Notes under the pieces: model-generated
What the model saw: only the letters and a program-made list of their open reading frames with translations
What the model was told of the DNA's origin: nothing
Database searches by the model: none
Part shown: positions 16,391 to 21,456 of the stretch, in pieces
Layout: the number at the start of each line of letters is the position of its first letter
Position numbering within the stretch: position 1 is the stretch's first letter
DNA from: RGIG4576 sp964536025
GTDB lineage: Bacteria > Bacteroidota > Bacteroidia > Bacteroidales > Muribaculaceae
Length of the DNA: 21,456 nt
NCBI GenBank assembly: GCA_964536025.1
Contig: CAZHXA010000034.1
Coordinates: 1 to 21,456, forward strand
Direction: 5' to 3'
Translations under genes and position numbers: made by a program

Positions 16391-16843
16391 ATGGATTTAT
16401 TTGAAACAGTGAACGGCGACATCAAGAAAGCTATGCTCGCACGCGACCACGCTCGTCTTGAAACATTGCGTGGAATAAAAAAGGAATTTCTTGAAGCAAA
16501 GACTGCAAAAGGTTCTGATGGAACTCTTTCTGATGATACAGCATTGAAAATTCTTGCAAAAATGGTAAAACAACGCAAAGAAACAGCTGAAATCTACTCG
16601 TCACAATCTCGTCAAGATCTTGCTGAAGCTGAATTGAATGAAGCTGCCATAATTGAAGAATATTTGCCAAAACAATTATCGGAAGAAGAACTTACCACAG
16701 CACTTAAAGAAATTATAGCACAAGTTGGAGCAACATCGGCAAAAGACATGGGTAAGGTTATGGGTGTTGCGTCAAAACAACTTTCAGGCAAAGCAGAGGG
16801 TCGTGCCATATCAGCAAAAGTGAAAGAATTGCTAAATAACTAA
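16391..16843 (+). CDS. GatB/YqeY domain protein
   Basis: The 150-residue product is a YqeY-family protein, related to the C-terminal tRNA-binding domain of the GatB subunit of Asp/Glu-tRNA amidotransferase. The N-terminal helix starts MDLFETVNGDIKKAMLARD. LETLRGIKKEFLEAKTAKG, then MVKQRKETAEIY and EEYLPKQLSEEEL are family signatures. The cellular role of stand-alone YqeY proteins is not established; tRNA binding is inferred from the GatB relationship. A purine-rich AGGAG (16376-16380) lies 10 nt before the ATG, unlike most genes here. It lies between ftsZ and serS and is probably co-transcribed with both. Confidence 0.88.
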   Translation: MDLFETVNGDIKKAMLARDHARLETLRGIKKEFLEAKTAKGSDGTLSDDTALKILAKMVKQRKETAEIYSSQSRQDLAEAELNEAAIIEEYLPKQLSEEELTTALKEIIAQVGATSAKDMGKVMGVASKQLSGKAEGRAISAKVKELLNN

Positions 16844-16863
16844 TAAAAACATATATACATAAA

Positions 16864-18135
16864 ATGTTAACTCTATCAGTAATTAACGAAAATCCCGAAG
16901 CGGTAATCGAACGACTTGCTGTAAAGAACTTCGATGCTCGCCAACAAATAGAACGCATTCTTGAATTGGACAAAGTGCGTCGCAATCGTCAACAAGCTCG
17001 TGATAATCAAGCATCAGAATTAAATAAAATGGCTGCGACTATCGGTGCTTTAATGAAACAAGGCAAAAAAGATGAAGCAGAATCGGCTAAAGCTAAAGTT
17101 GCAGAACTTAAAGAAAATAATAAAGCAATCGATGAAGAATTAAAAGCGGCTGAAGATGAAATCACTAACATCTTGCTAAATATCCCGAATATGCCTTGCG
17201 ATATGGTTCCTCTTGGTAAAACGGCTGAGGATAATGTGGTTGAAAAAGAGGGTGGACCTATGCCTTCTATTGGAGAAGACGCTCTTCCTCACTGGGATTT
17301 GGCTAAGAAATACAATATCATCGATTTCGATCTTGGAGTAAAAATAACAGGTGCAGGATTTCCGGTATATATAGGAAAAGGTGCTCGATTACAACGAGCT
17401 CTAATTCAATTTTTCCTTGATGAAGCCGGAAAAGCTGGATATTTGGAAGTACAACCTCCATATGTCGTAAACGAAGCATCAGGTTATGGTACAGGACAAT
17501 TACCCGATAAAGAAGGTCAAATGTATCATTGTGGCGTTGATAACCTTTATCTTATTCCTACAGCAGAAGTTCCTGTTACAAATATTTATCGTGATGTAAT
17601 TTTTGACCAAAAAGACCTACCGAAGAAAAATTGTGCTTATTCGGCGTGTTTCCGTCGTGAAGCAGGATCTTATGGAAAAGACGTTAGAGGTTTAAATCGT
17701 TTGCATCAATTTGACAAAGTAGAAATTGTACGTATTGAAAAACCTGAATGTTCTTATGCAGCTCTTGAAGAAATGAAAGATCACGTACAAGGATTGCTTG
17801 AAAAACTTGAATTACCTTGGCATATATTGCGTCTTTGTGGTGGTGATATGAGCTTTACTTCGGCTATAACATTTGACTTTGAAGTGTGGAGTGGGGCACA
17901 AAAACGATGGTTGGAAGTAAGTTCGGTGTCCAATTTTGAAAGTTATCAAGCCAATCGCTTAAAATGTCGCTATCGTGGTGACGACAAGAAAACCGTACTT
18001 TGCCACACATTGAATGGTTCAGCTCTTGCATTACCTCGCATAATGGCTGCACTTCTTGAAAACAATCAAACACCGGAAGGTATACGTGTACCAAAAGTTC
18101 TCCAAAAATATACAGGATTTGATATTATCGATTAA
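16864..18135 (+). CDS. serS: Seryl-tRNA synthetase SerS
   Basis: SerS charges tRNA-Ser (and tRNA-Sec where present) with serine in the cytoplasm. The 423-residue protein has the expected N-terminal helical arm (about 25-105, charged and heptad-like), which holds the long variable arm of tRNA-Ser. The class II catalytic core follows: TAEVPVTN (233-240), motif 2 starting FRREAGSYGKDVRGLNRLHQ (263-282), and motif 3 around SALALPRIMAALLEN (386-400). Length is typical. It begins 20 nt after the YqeY gene. The intrinsic terminator at 18154-18195 closes the unit. Confidence 0.97.
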   Translation: MLTLSVINENPEAVIERLAVKNFDARQQIERILELDKVRRNRQQARDNQASELNKMAATIGALMKQGKKDEAESAKAKVAELKENNKAIDEELKAAEDEITNILLNIPNMPCDMVPLGKTAEDNVVEKEGGPMPSIGEDALPHWDLAKKYNIIDFDLGVKITGAGFPVYIGKGARLQRALIQFFLDEAGKAGYLEVQPPYVVNEASGYGTGQLPDKEGQMYHCGVDNLYLIPTAEVPVTNIYRDVIFDQKDLPKKNCAYSACFRREAGSYGKDVRGLNRLHQFDKVEIVRIEKPECSYAALEEMKDHVQGLLEKLELPWHILRLCGGDMSFTSAITFDFEVWSGAQKRWLEVSSVSNFESYQANRLKCRYRGDDKKTVLCHTLNGSALALPRIMAALLENNQTPEGIRVPKVLQKYTGFDIID

Positions 18136-18153
18136 GATAATTAAATCGAGGAC

Positions 18154-18195
18154 ATCAAAAAGAGTCGGCAAGTCATTTTGCCGGCTCTTTTTGAT
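18154..18195. terminator. Strong intrinsic terminator after serS, probably bidirectional
   Basis: ATCAAAAAGAG (18154-18164) and CTCTTTTTGAT (18185-18195) pair, then a T-G wobble, then CGGCAA (18166-18171) with TTGCCG (18178-18183), around a 6-nt loop. This makes an 18-bp stem with one wobble. The T run in the right arm serves the plus strand, and the A run in the left arm serves the minus strand. It sits between the convergent serS and lipoprotein genes, so it probably ends both transcripts. Confidence 0.88.
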
Positions 18196-18224
18196 TAAGT
18201 GCTGAGGCTGTGCCGTAATAAACA

Positions 18225-18686
18225 CTATACTTTATGGTAAATTCCATGTTCATAATATTCATCGTCTTCATTATCTATCTGATAAGCTTCTAATTCCAAC
18301 TTTTTGTCAGTTAGAGTTTTGATAGTCACTTCAATAGAATCATCATCTCCATGATATATAATAAGTTTGTTTCCTGATAAAGACCATACTGCAGTTTCTT
18401 CTAATACCCATTCAGAACCGCTCTTAAAATAAGATTTATATGCTACATCTTTCCCAAAATATATGCGACCATTGTGAAATTCTCCTTTAAACTGAGACTC
18501 CGCATCTAATTCACCATCATATTTTTCCAAAAATTCAAGATAGTCAAATTCCCACATACCGTAAATCTCGCCATTTGAAACACTTGGTTCTTCAATAAAA
18601 CCTGGTTCATCATCATCGTCTGAACAAGAAGTGAAACCTAAACTGAAAAGTGTAGCAACTGCTGCCATCAATGCAAATTTTTTCAT
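18225..18686 (-). CDS. Small lipoprotein, probably surface-exposed, function unknown
   Basis: The 153-residue product starts MKKFALMAAV, has a hydrophobic h-region and a lipobox ending in Cys21 (FTSC), so it is a predicted lipoprotein. The cysteine is followed at once by SDDDDEP. In Bacteroidota such acidic stretches at the +2 positions act as export signals that send lipoproteins to the outer face of the outer membrane. The mature part (about 125 residues) has alternating beta-type stretches: a WEFDYLEF-like first strand, then GRIYFG, WSLSGNKLIIY and an SIEVTIKTLTDKKLEL segment. This resembles the small lipocalin-like folds common among Bacteroidales lipoproteins, but I cannot confirm that. 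It is convergent with serS and divergent from the sanA-like gene. Confidence 0.8.
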   Translation of the reverse strand: MKKFALMAAVATLFSLGFTSCSDDDDEPGFIEEPSVSNGEIYGMWEFDYLEFLEKYDGELDAESQFKGEFHNGRIYFGKDVAYKSYFKSGSEWVLEETAVWSLSGNKLIIYHGDDDSIEVTIKTLTDKKLELEAYQIDNEDDEYYEHGIYHKV

Positions 18687-18788
18687 AATGTTTAATCATT
18701 AAATTAGAGATAAAATTGTAGGAGCATATTATCGAATAACTGCAATTTTATTCTTATTATTTAGGTCCGGTCAATTACTGTATTCAAG

Positions 18789-18810
18789 TTGACAACAATA
18801 AGATTGTCAA
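18789..18810. promoter_or_regulatory. Inverted repeat between divergent lipoprotein and sanA-like genes
   Basis: TTGACAA (18789-18795) and TTGTCAA (18804-18810) are perfect 7-bp arms around 8 nt. The element lies in the shared intergenic region, 33 nt before the preferred start of the sanA-like gene and about 100 nt from the lipoprotein start. It could be an operator acting on one or both genes. I found no TAnnTTTG promoter match for either gene here. Confidence 0.4.
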
Positions 18811-18843
18811 GGGAGACTTATGCATGTTCTAATTTTTACGCAT

Positions 18844-19494
18844 ATGAAAAAGAAACTATTCCTCTTTTCAATATTTTTACCGTTGTTGCTTATAGCGATT
18901 ATAGTGGGTTGCAATATTGCCGTTATTTACAACGGCAAAGGACGTGTTTTCGATAGAGCAGGAGACGTACCGCATAATACATATGGGCTTCTTCTTGCCA
19001 CTTCTCCGAATACTCCGAAAGGGGGACATAATTTTTATTTCGATAATAGAATTCATGCTACAGATTCGCTTTTTAAACTCGGTCGAGTTGACTACATCAT
19101 TGCAAGCGGTGGAGATTATCGTGCTGATCACAAATTTGGGTGCGATGAGCCTGTTGCTATTCGCGACTCTCTTGTTGCTCGTGGCGTTCCTACTGACCGA
19201 ATTATTCTTGACTATGAAGGTATACGTACCCTTAAGTCAATTGTTAAAGCAAAGCAGAATGGTGTTCAAAGCCTGACCATCATTTCTCAGCGTGACCACA
19301 ATGAAGGAGCTATCAGAATAGCAGATTATCTCGGCATAGATGCAGTAGCCTATAACGCAAAACCTTCTCACATCCGCCGAAACCGCATTAAGAATACGTT
19401 ACGAGAATATCCCGCTCGTGTCAAGATGTATCTTGATTTTGTTATCGGAGAAGACCTCGATGTATCTACATACGATAAAACAGCTAAGAGTTAA
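18844..19494 (+). CDS. sanA: SanA-like / YdcF-fold (DUF218) membrane-anchored protein
   Basis: The product resembles E. coli SanA, an inner-membrane-anchored protein linked to vancomycin sensitivity and envelope barrier function; the biochemical activity of this family is unknown. From the ATG at 18844 it has 216 residues: a Lys-rich N-terminus and hydrophobic segment (about 5-22), then a DUF218 domain on the outer side of the membrane. Family-like segments are YIIASGGDYR, a segment with EPVAIRDSLVARGVP and DRIILDYEGIRTLKSIVKA, LTIISQRDHNEGAIRIA and a basic C-terminal stretch. IVGC at 20-23 also fits a lipobox, so it may be a lipoprotein rather than a simple anchor. An upstream in-frame ATG at 18820 with GGGAG before it would add eight residues; I preferred 18844 because it gives a clean MKKK signal start. 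Confidence 0.85.
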   Translation: MKKKLFLFSIFLPLLLIAIIVGCNIAVIYNGKGRVFDRAGDVPHNTYGLLLATSPNTPKGGHNFYFDNRIHATDSLFKLGRVDYIIASGGDYRADHKFGCDEPVAIRDSLVARGVPTDRIILDYEGIRTLKSIVKAKQNGVQSLTIISQRDHNEGAIRIADYLGIDAVAYNAKPSHIRRNRIKNTLREYPARVKMYLDFVIGEDLDVSTYDKTAKS

Positions 19495-19784
19495 CATTAT
19501 CTATATTATATGTACTTCACATACTTGCGTGATTTGCATAGTGCTATGCGGTTGTATTTTATCAAATCAGCATTTTCAAAATCTTCGATTTGTTGTGGCT
19601 TTAAAATGAAGTGTTGTTTATTTTAAGTCATTAAGGGGTTGAGAGGGATTTCCCTTTTGGACCTTTACATCTTTAAATAATGTGTGGTGCTTGAATATAG
19701 CATATATCATGTTAATTTTGTGGTATGAATAACAATAATAAGCCCCTCTATTTTGACCAATAAGCCCAATTTTGAGAAAAAGAA
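19495..19784. other. Gene-free chromosomal flank between sanA-like gene and tRNA remnant
   Basis: No credible gene is seen in these 290 nt. Small structures are present: GCATAG/CTATGC (19536-19549), followed by a T-rich stretch, which may be a weak sanA terminator; AGGG-ATTT-CCCT plus TTTT (19644-19658); and two copies of AATAAGCCC (19737-19745 and 19759-19767). A -7-like TAATTTTG (19713-19720) precedes a 12-codon reading frame (ATG 19725, stop 19761-19763) whose reality I cannot judge. Confidence 0.5.
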
Positions 19785-19813
19785 AAACGCTAACTCGTTT
19801 AGAATTAGCGTTT
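19785..19813 (-). terminator. Intrinsic terminator of the minus-strand tRNA remnant
   Basis: AAACGCTAA (19785-19793) pairs with TTAGCGTTT (19805-19813); after a C/A mismatch two more pairs close a 5-nt loop. Read on the minus strand, the stem is followed by a T-rich tail (complement of 19770-19784), so it terminates minus-strand transcription. It starts 5 nt after the tRNA-like 3' end at 19819, the arrangement expected directly downstream of a tRNA gene. Confidence 0.7.
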
Positions 19814-19818
19814 GTGTG

Positions 19819-19834
19819 TGGTCCCACTTGGGCT
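19819..19834 (-). other. tRNA 3'-end fragment, probable attachment site (att) of an integrated element
   Basis: Read on the minus strand the sequence is AGCCCAAGTGGGACCA. It fits the last 16 nt of a tRNA: the end of the T-loop, the 3' strand of the T-stem (CCAAG), the acceptor strand TGGGACC and discriminator A, with CCA not encoded. The match to a tRNA stops abruptly at 19835, and no T-stem partner, anticodon arm or 5' acceptor strand follows, so it is a fragment. Tyrosine recombinases commonly integrate in tRNA 3' ends and leave such a copy; a recombinase gene begins 200 nt away. Which tRNA this is cannot be told from 16 nt. Confidence 0.6.
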
Positions 19835-19893
19835 AATTAGGGTGATTTCTGTTGTTTCTTGCTGTTATGTGAATTTATTAAATAGTTGCAATA

Positions 19894-19921
19894 TAGCCTG
19901 TTAGCAAAATCAGGGCTAACA
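19894..19921. repeat. Inverted repeat near the element end
   Basis: TGTTAGC (19899-19905) and GCTAACA (19915-19921) are perfect 7-bp arms around 9 nt. TAGCC (19894-19898) can alternatively pair with GGCTA (19914-19918). The heptamer GGGCTAA occurs both here (19913-19919) and at the tRNA-fragment boundary (19830-19836). A binding site for the recombinase or an accessory protein is possible. Confidence 0.35.
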
Positions 19922-19956
19922 CTAAAATACCTTAAAAACCATTAGAAAACGAATAA

Positions 19957-19978
19957 CACGCCAAAAACACGCCAAAAA
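19957..19978. repeat. Tandem 11-bp repeat abutting the recombinase promoter
   Basis: CACGCCAAAAA occurs twice in exact tandem (19957-19967 and 19968-19978). The second copy ends at the base before the -33 TTTG of the recombinase promoter. The 11-bp period puts both copies on nearly the same helix face. The likely roles are an arm-type binding site for the recombinase N-terminal domain, or an operator for self-regulation. Confidence 0.6.
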
Positions 19979-20010
19979 TTTGGATGTTTGAAAGGTGTAT
20001 ACTACCTTTG
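19979..20010 (+). promoter_or_regulatory. Promoter of the recombinase gene
   Basis: TTTG (19979-19982), a 20-nt spacer, and TACCTTTG (20003-20010) match the Bacteroidota -33/-7 promoter consensus and spacing. The predicted start of transcription is near 20017, about 20 nt before the ATG at 20038. No Shine-Dalgarno sequence is seen, as is usual in this phylum. Confidence 0.75.
19991..20009. promoter_or_regulatory. Operator-like dyad overlapping the recombinase -7 element
   Basis: AAAGGT (19991-19996) and ACCTTT (20004-20009) are perfect 6-bp arms around 7 nt. The right arm lies inside the -7 element, so a protein bound here would block RNA polymerase. Repression by a regulator encoded further inside the element would fit, but none is visible. 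Confidence 0.35.
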
Positions 20011-20037
20011 CATTAGATACAAAAACGCTCTAAAAAT

Positions 20038-21348
20038 ATGGCACAAATAGCTCTCACACTTTCATCGAAAAAGGATAAAATTACAGGTCGACAAGAAGTA
20101 ATGCTTCGATTGTTTAATGGTAACACATATAACCGTCGTTCGCGTACAGGCATTTATATTCTTGACGATCCTTCGTATTGGGATGGCGAGAAGATGGTTG
20201 ATAATCGTCGTATTGCTGACGAGGAACGTAATTATCATCGAGAGCAGAAAGTGCGATTGGAGAATATGTGCCAATTTATCGAAGAGGAATGGCAACGATT
20301 GGATAAATCGAATATACCGGCAGATTGGCTAAAAGTCACTATCGACAAATTTAATTTTCCTGAGAAGTATGTCCCGGATGAGGAGAAAAAGAAAGAGCCA
20401 ATGAAGCTTAGAGATGCTATTGATGCTTTTATCGATGGCGCTCCCACTCGTATTCAGGAGTCGGGGCCTCATAAGGGACAACCGGTGAGTCAGCGCACTG
20501 TGTGGCAGTATAATCAGATGCGCAAATATGTGTTTGAATATCTTGACTTTGCGAAGATAAAGCGCATTAAGGTTAAGGATGTTGATAAAACGTTCTATGA
20601 TGGCTTTGTGTCGTTTTTGAATTATAAAGGATTTAAACTGAATTCGGTCGGCAAACATATCAAGAATTTAAAGGCTGTAATCAATTGGCTACCGCTGTCA
20701 GAGCGTATGGAATGTGAATTTGTTGCTCCACGCAAGTGCAAGAAACTTGCCGAGGAGATTGATAATGTGTATCTATCGACAGATGAGCTACACGCTATTG
20801 AGATCGTTGAGTTGGACAACAAGAGTCTTGACCGAATTCGAGACCAATTTATTCTACTTGCTTGGACGGGTTGCCGATATAGTGACCTTGACAAACTTGA
20901 TGATGCCAAAAGTTTGGAACGTGGTTATTTTGAAGTCGAGCAGAAAAAGACTGGCACAAAAGTATGTATTCCCATTTTCGATCCTGTTAGACGAATCTTT
21001 GCCAAGTATGAAGGTCAATTGCCTCCCGTTATTGCAAATCAAAAATTCAACTTAGGACTTAAAGAGATTTGCCAACTTGCAGGAATCACGGAAGATACAT
21101 CAATTACTCATACAGTAGGAGGACGCCGAATCAAAGAATACTTTCCCAAGAACGAGCTTGTAAGTGCACATACAGCTCGCCGCTCGTTTGCAACTAATAT
21201 GTTTGAAAGCGGAGCGCCGGCATTAGTAATTATGCAGATAACAGGACACAAAACTGAGAAGGCATTTTTATCTTATATCAAAACCGACCCTGAGACATAC
21301 GCTCGCATGCTAATTGCTCAATGGAATAAATCTCAGCAAGGGAAATAA
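20038..21348 (+). CDS. Tyrosine recombinase / site-specific integrase (Bacteroidales mobile-element type)
   Basis: The 436-residue protein is a tyrosine recombinase that would integrate and excise the element through a covalent 3'-phosphotyrosine intermediate. The N-terminal region (about 1-110) resembles the arm-type DNA-binding domain of Bacteroidetes integrases. A core-binding SAM-like domain (about 120-225) follows, then the catalytic domain. Catalytic residues seen are Arg280 in AWTGCRYSDL, a likely Lys304 in EQKKTGTK, His378 and Arg381 in HTARRSF, His404 in ITGHK, and the nucleophile Tyr413 in FLSYIK. No active-site residue is missing, so it may be functional. Its position beside a tRNA 3' fragment and its own tightly framed promoter support a role as the element's integrase. 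Sequence alone does not tell ICE, IME and prophage enzymes apart. Confidence 0.93.
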   Translation: MAQIALTLSSKKDKITGRQEVMLRLFNGNTYNRRSRTGIYILDDPSYWDGEKMVDNRRIADEERNYHREQKVRLENMCQFIEEEWQRLDKSNIPADWLKVTIDKFNFPEKYVPDEEKKKEPMKLRDAIDAFIDGAPTRIQESGPHKGQPVSQRTVWQYNQMRKYVFEYLDFAKIKRIKVKDVDKTFYDGFVSFLNYKGFKLNSVGKHIKNLKAVINWLPLSERMECEFVAPRKCKKLAEEIDNVYLSTDELHAIEIVELDNKSLDRIRDQFILLAWTGCRYSDLDKLDDAKSLERGYFEVEQKKTGTKVCIPIFDPVRRIFAKYEGQLPPVIANQKFNLGLKEICQLAGITEDTSITHTVGGRRIKEYFPKNELVSAHTARRSFATNMFESGAPALVIMQITGHKTEKAFLSYIKTDPETYARMLIAQWNKSQQGK

Positions 21349-21395
21349 TAAAGAACTAGGTTATAAGCGTAAGTATTTGCAAAAATAAATACAAC

Positions 21396-21407
21396 AGCAG
21401 TACTGCT
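21396..21407. promoter_or_regulatory. Perfect 12-bp palindrome upstream of an edge promoter
   Basis: AGCAGTACTGCT is a perfect palindrome. It lies 48 nt after the recombinase stop and overlaps by one base the TTTG at 21407-21410, a possible -33 element for the next gene. An operator for a dimeric regulator is the simplest reading. Confidence 0.45.
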
Positions 21408-21425
21408 TTGTTCAACAATTATTTG

Positions 21426-21433
21426 TAACTTTG
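21426..21433 (+). promoter_or_regulatory. Candidate -7 element of the next gene in the element
   Basis: TAACTTTG matches the Bacteroidota -7 consensus TAnnTTTG exactly. TTTG at 21407-21410 is 15 nt upstream, somewhat closer than the usual 19-20 nt. It suggests a separately regulated gene on the plus strand starting just beyond the window. Confidence 0.45.
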
Positions 21434-21456
21434 AAAATCTAAATATTCGGATATAT

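Larger units (their letters stand above)
19819..21456 (+). mobile_element. Left end of an integrative element (partial, continues beyond the window)
   Basis: The segment begins at the tRNA 3' fragment, contains a tyrosine recombinase gene as first gene, and runs off the window edge. The recombinase reads away from the attachment site into the element. No conjugation, phage or cargo genes are visible within the available 1.6 kb, so the element class (ICE, IME, prophage or island) cannot be determined. Element status is inferred from the attachment site plus recombinase. Confidence 0.6.

Noticed and set aside
18820..18843. Upstream ATG for the sanA-like gene, with GGGAG before it
   Set aside because: It would put eight residues before the MKKK signal start. 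Shine-Dalgarno-like sequence is a poor guide in this phylum.
18917..19276. 119-codon plus-strand frame inside the sanA-like gene
   Set aside because: It is out of frame with a gene that matches a known family along its whole length.
19737..19767. Two AATAAGCCC copies as a CRISPR or integron-like repeat
   Set aside because: Only two 9-nt copies, no regular spacer series and no associated genes.
19618..19827. 69-codon minus-strand frame in the gap, considered as a transposase remnant
   Set aside because: No transposase motif is readable. It runs through the terminator and the tRNA fragment, so coding is unlikely.

Overview
The window is AT-rich chromosomal DNA from a member of the Bacteroidota, most likely order Bacteroidales. 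The signs are: FtsQ, FtsL, MraY and FtsI of the Bacteroidota kind; start codons mostly without Shine-Dalgarno sequences; promoters of the TTTG-N19/20-TAnnTTTG type; a lipoprotein with an acidic stretch right after the lipobox cysteine; and a tyrosine recombinase of the Bacteroidales mobile-element type. I cannot assign a genus.

Region 1 (1-1043) holds a sirtuin-family deacylase gene (cobB) and the 216-nt leader of the division cluster. Region 2 (1044-16338) is a complete, collinear dcw (division and cell wall) cluster on the + strand: rsmH, ftsL, ftsI, murE, mraY, murD, ftsW, murG, murC, ftsQ, ftsA, ftsZ. Many genes overlap or are separated by only a few bases, so it reads as one operon. A second promoter and a stem-loop leader sit in the 155-nt ftsA-ftsZ gap. 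MurE, MurD and MurC build the UDP-MurNAc-peptide, MraY and MurG turn it into lipid II, FtsW and FtsI polymerise and crosslink it at the septum, and FtsA, FtsZ, FtsQ and FtsL place the machinery. There is no mraZ in front of rsmH; cobB occupies that place. murF, murB and ddl are also not in the window.

Region 3 (16391-18195) continues with a YqeY-family gene and serS, closed by a strong intrinsic terminator. Region 4 (18225-19494) has a small lipoprotein gene on the minus strand and a divergent sanA-like gene. Region 5 (19495-21456) starts with about 290 nt of gene-free flank. It then carries what looks like the 3' end of a tRNA gene with its terminator (both minus strand), which I read as the attachment junction of an integrative element. 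The element's first gene is a tyrosine recombinase. The recombinase promoter is framed by an 11-bp tandem repeat and a dyad. The window ends at another promoter-like sequence inside the element, so the cargo lies outside.

I saw no clear new defence or biosynthetic system. The parts most worth a second look are non-coding: the 14-bp-armed inverted repeat in the dcw leader, a similar but shorter arrangement before cobB, the ftsZ leader stem, and the recombinase control and attachment region. All base pairing was found by reading; nothing was computed.
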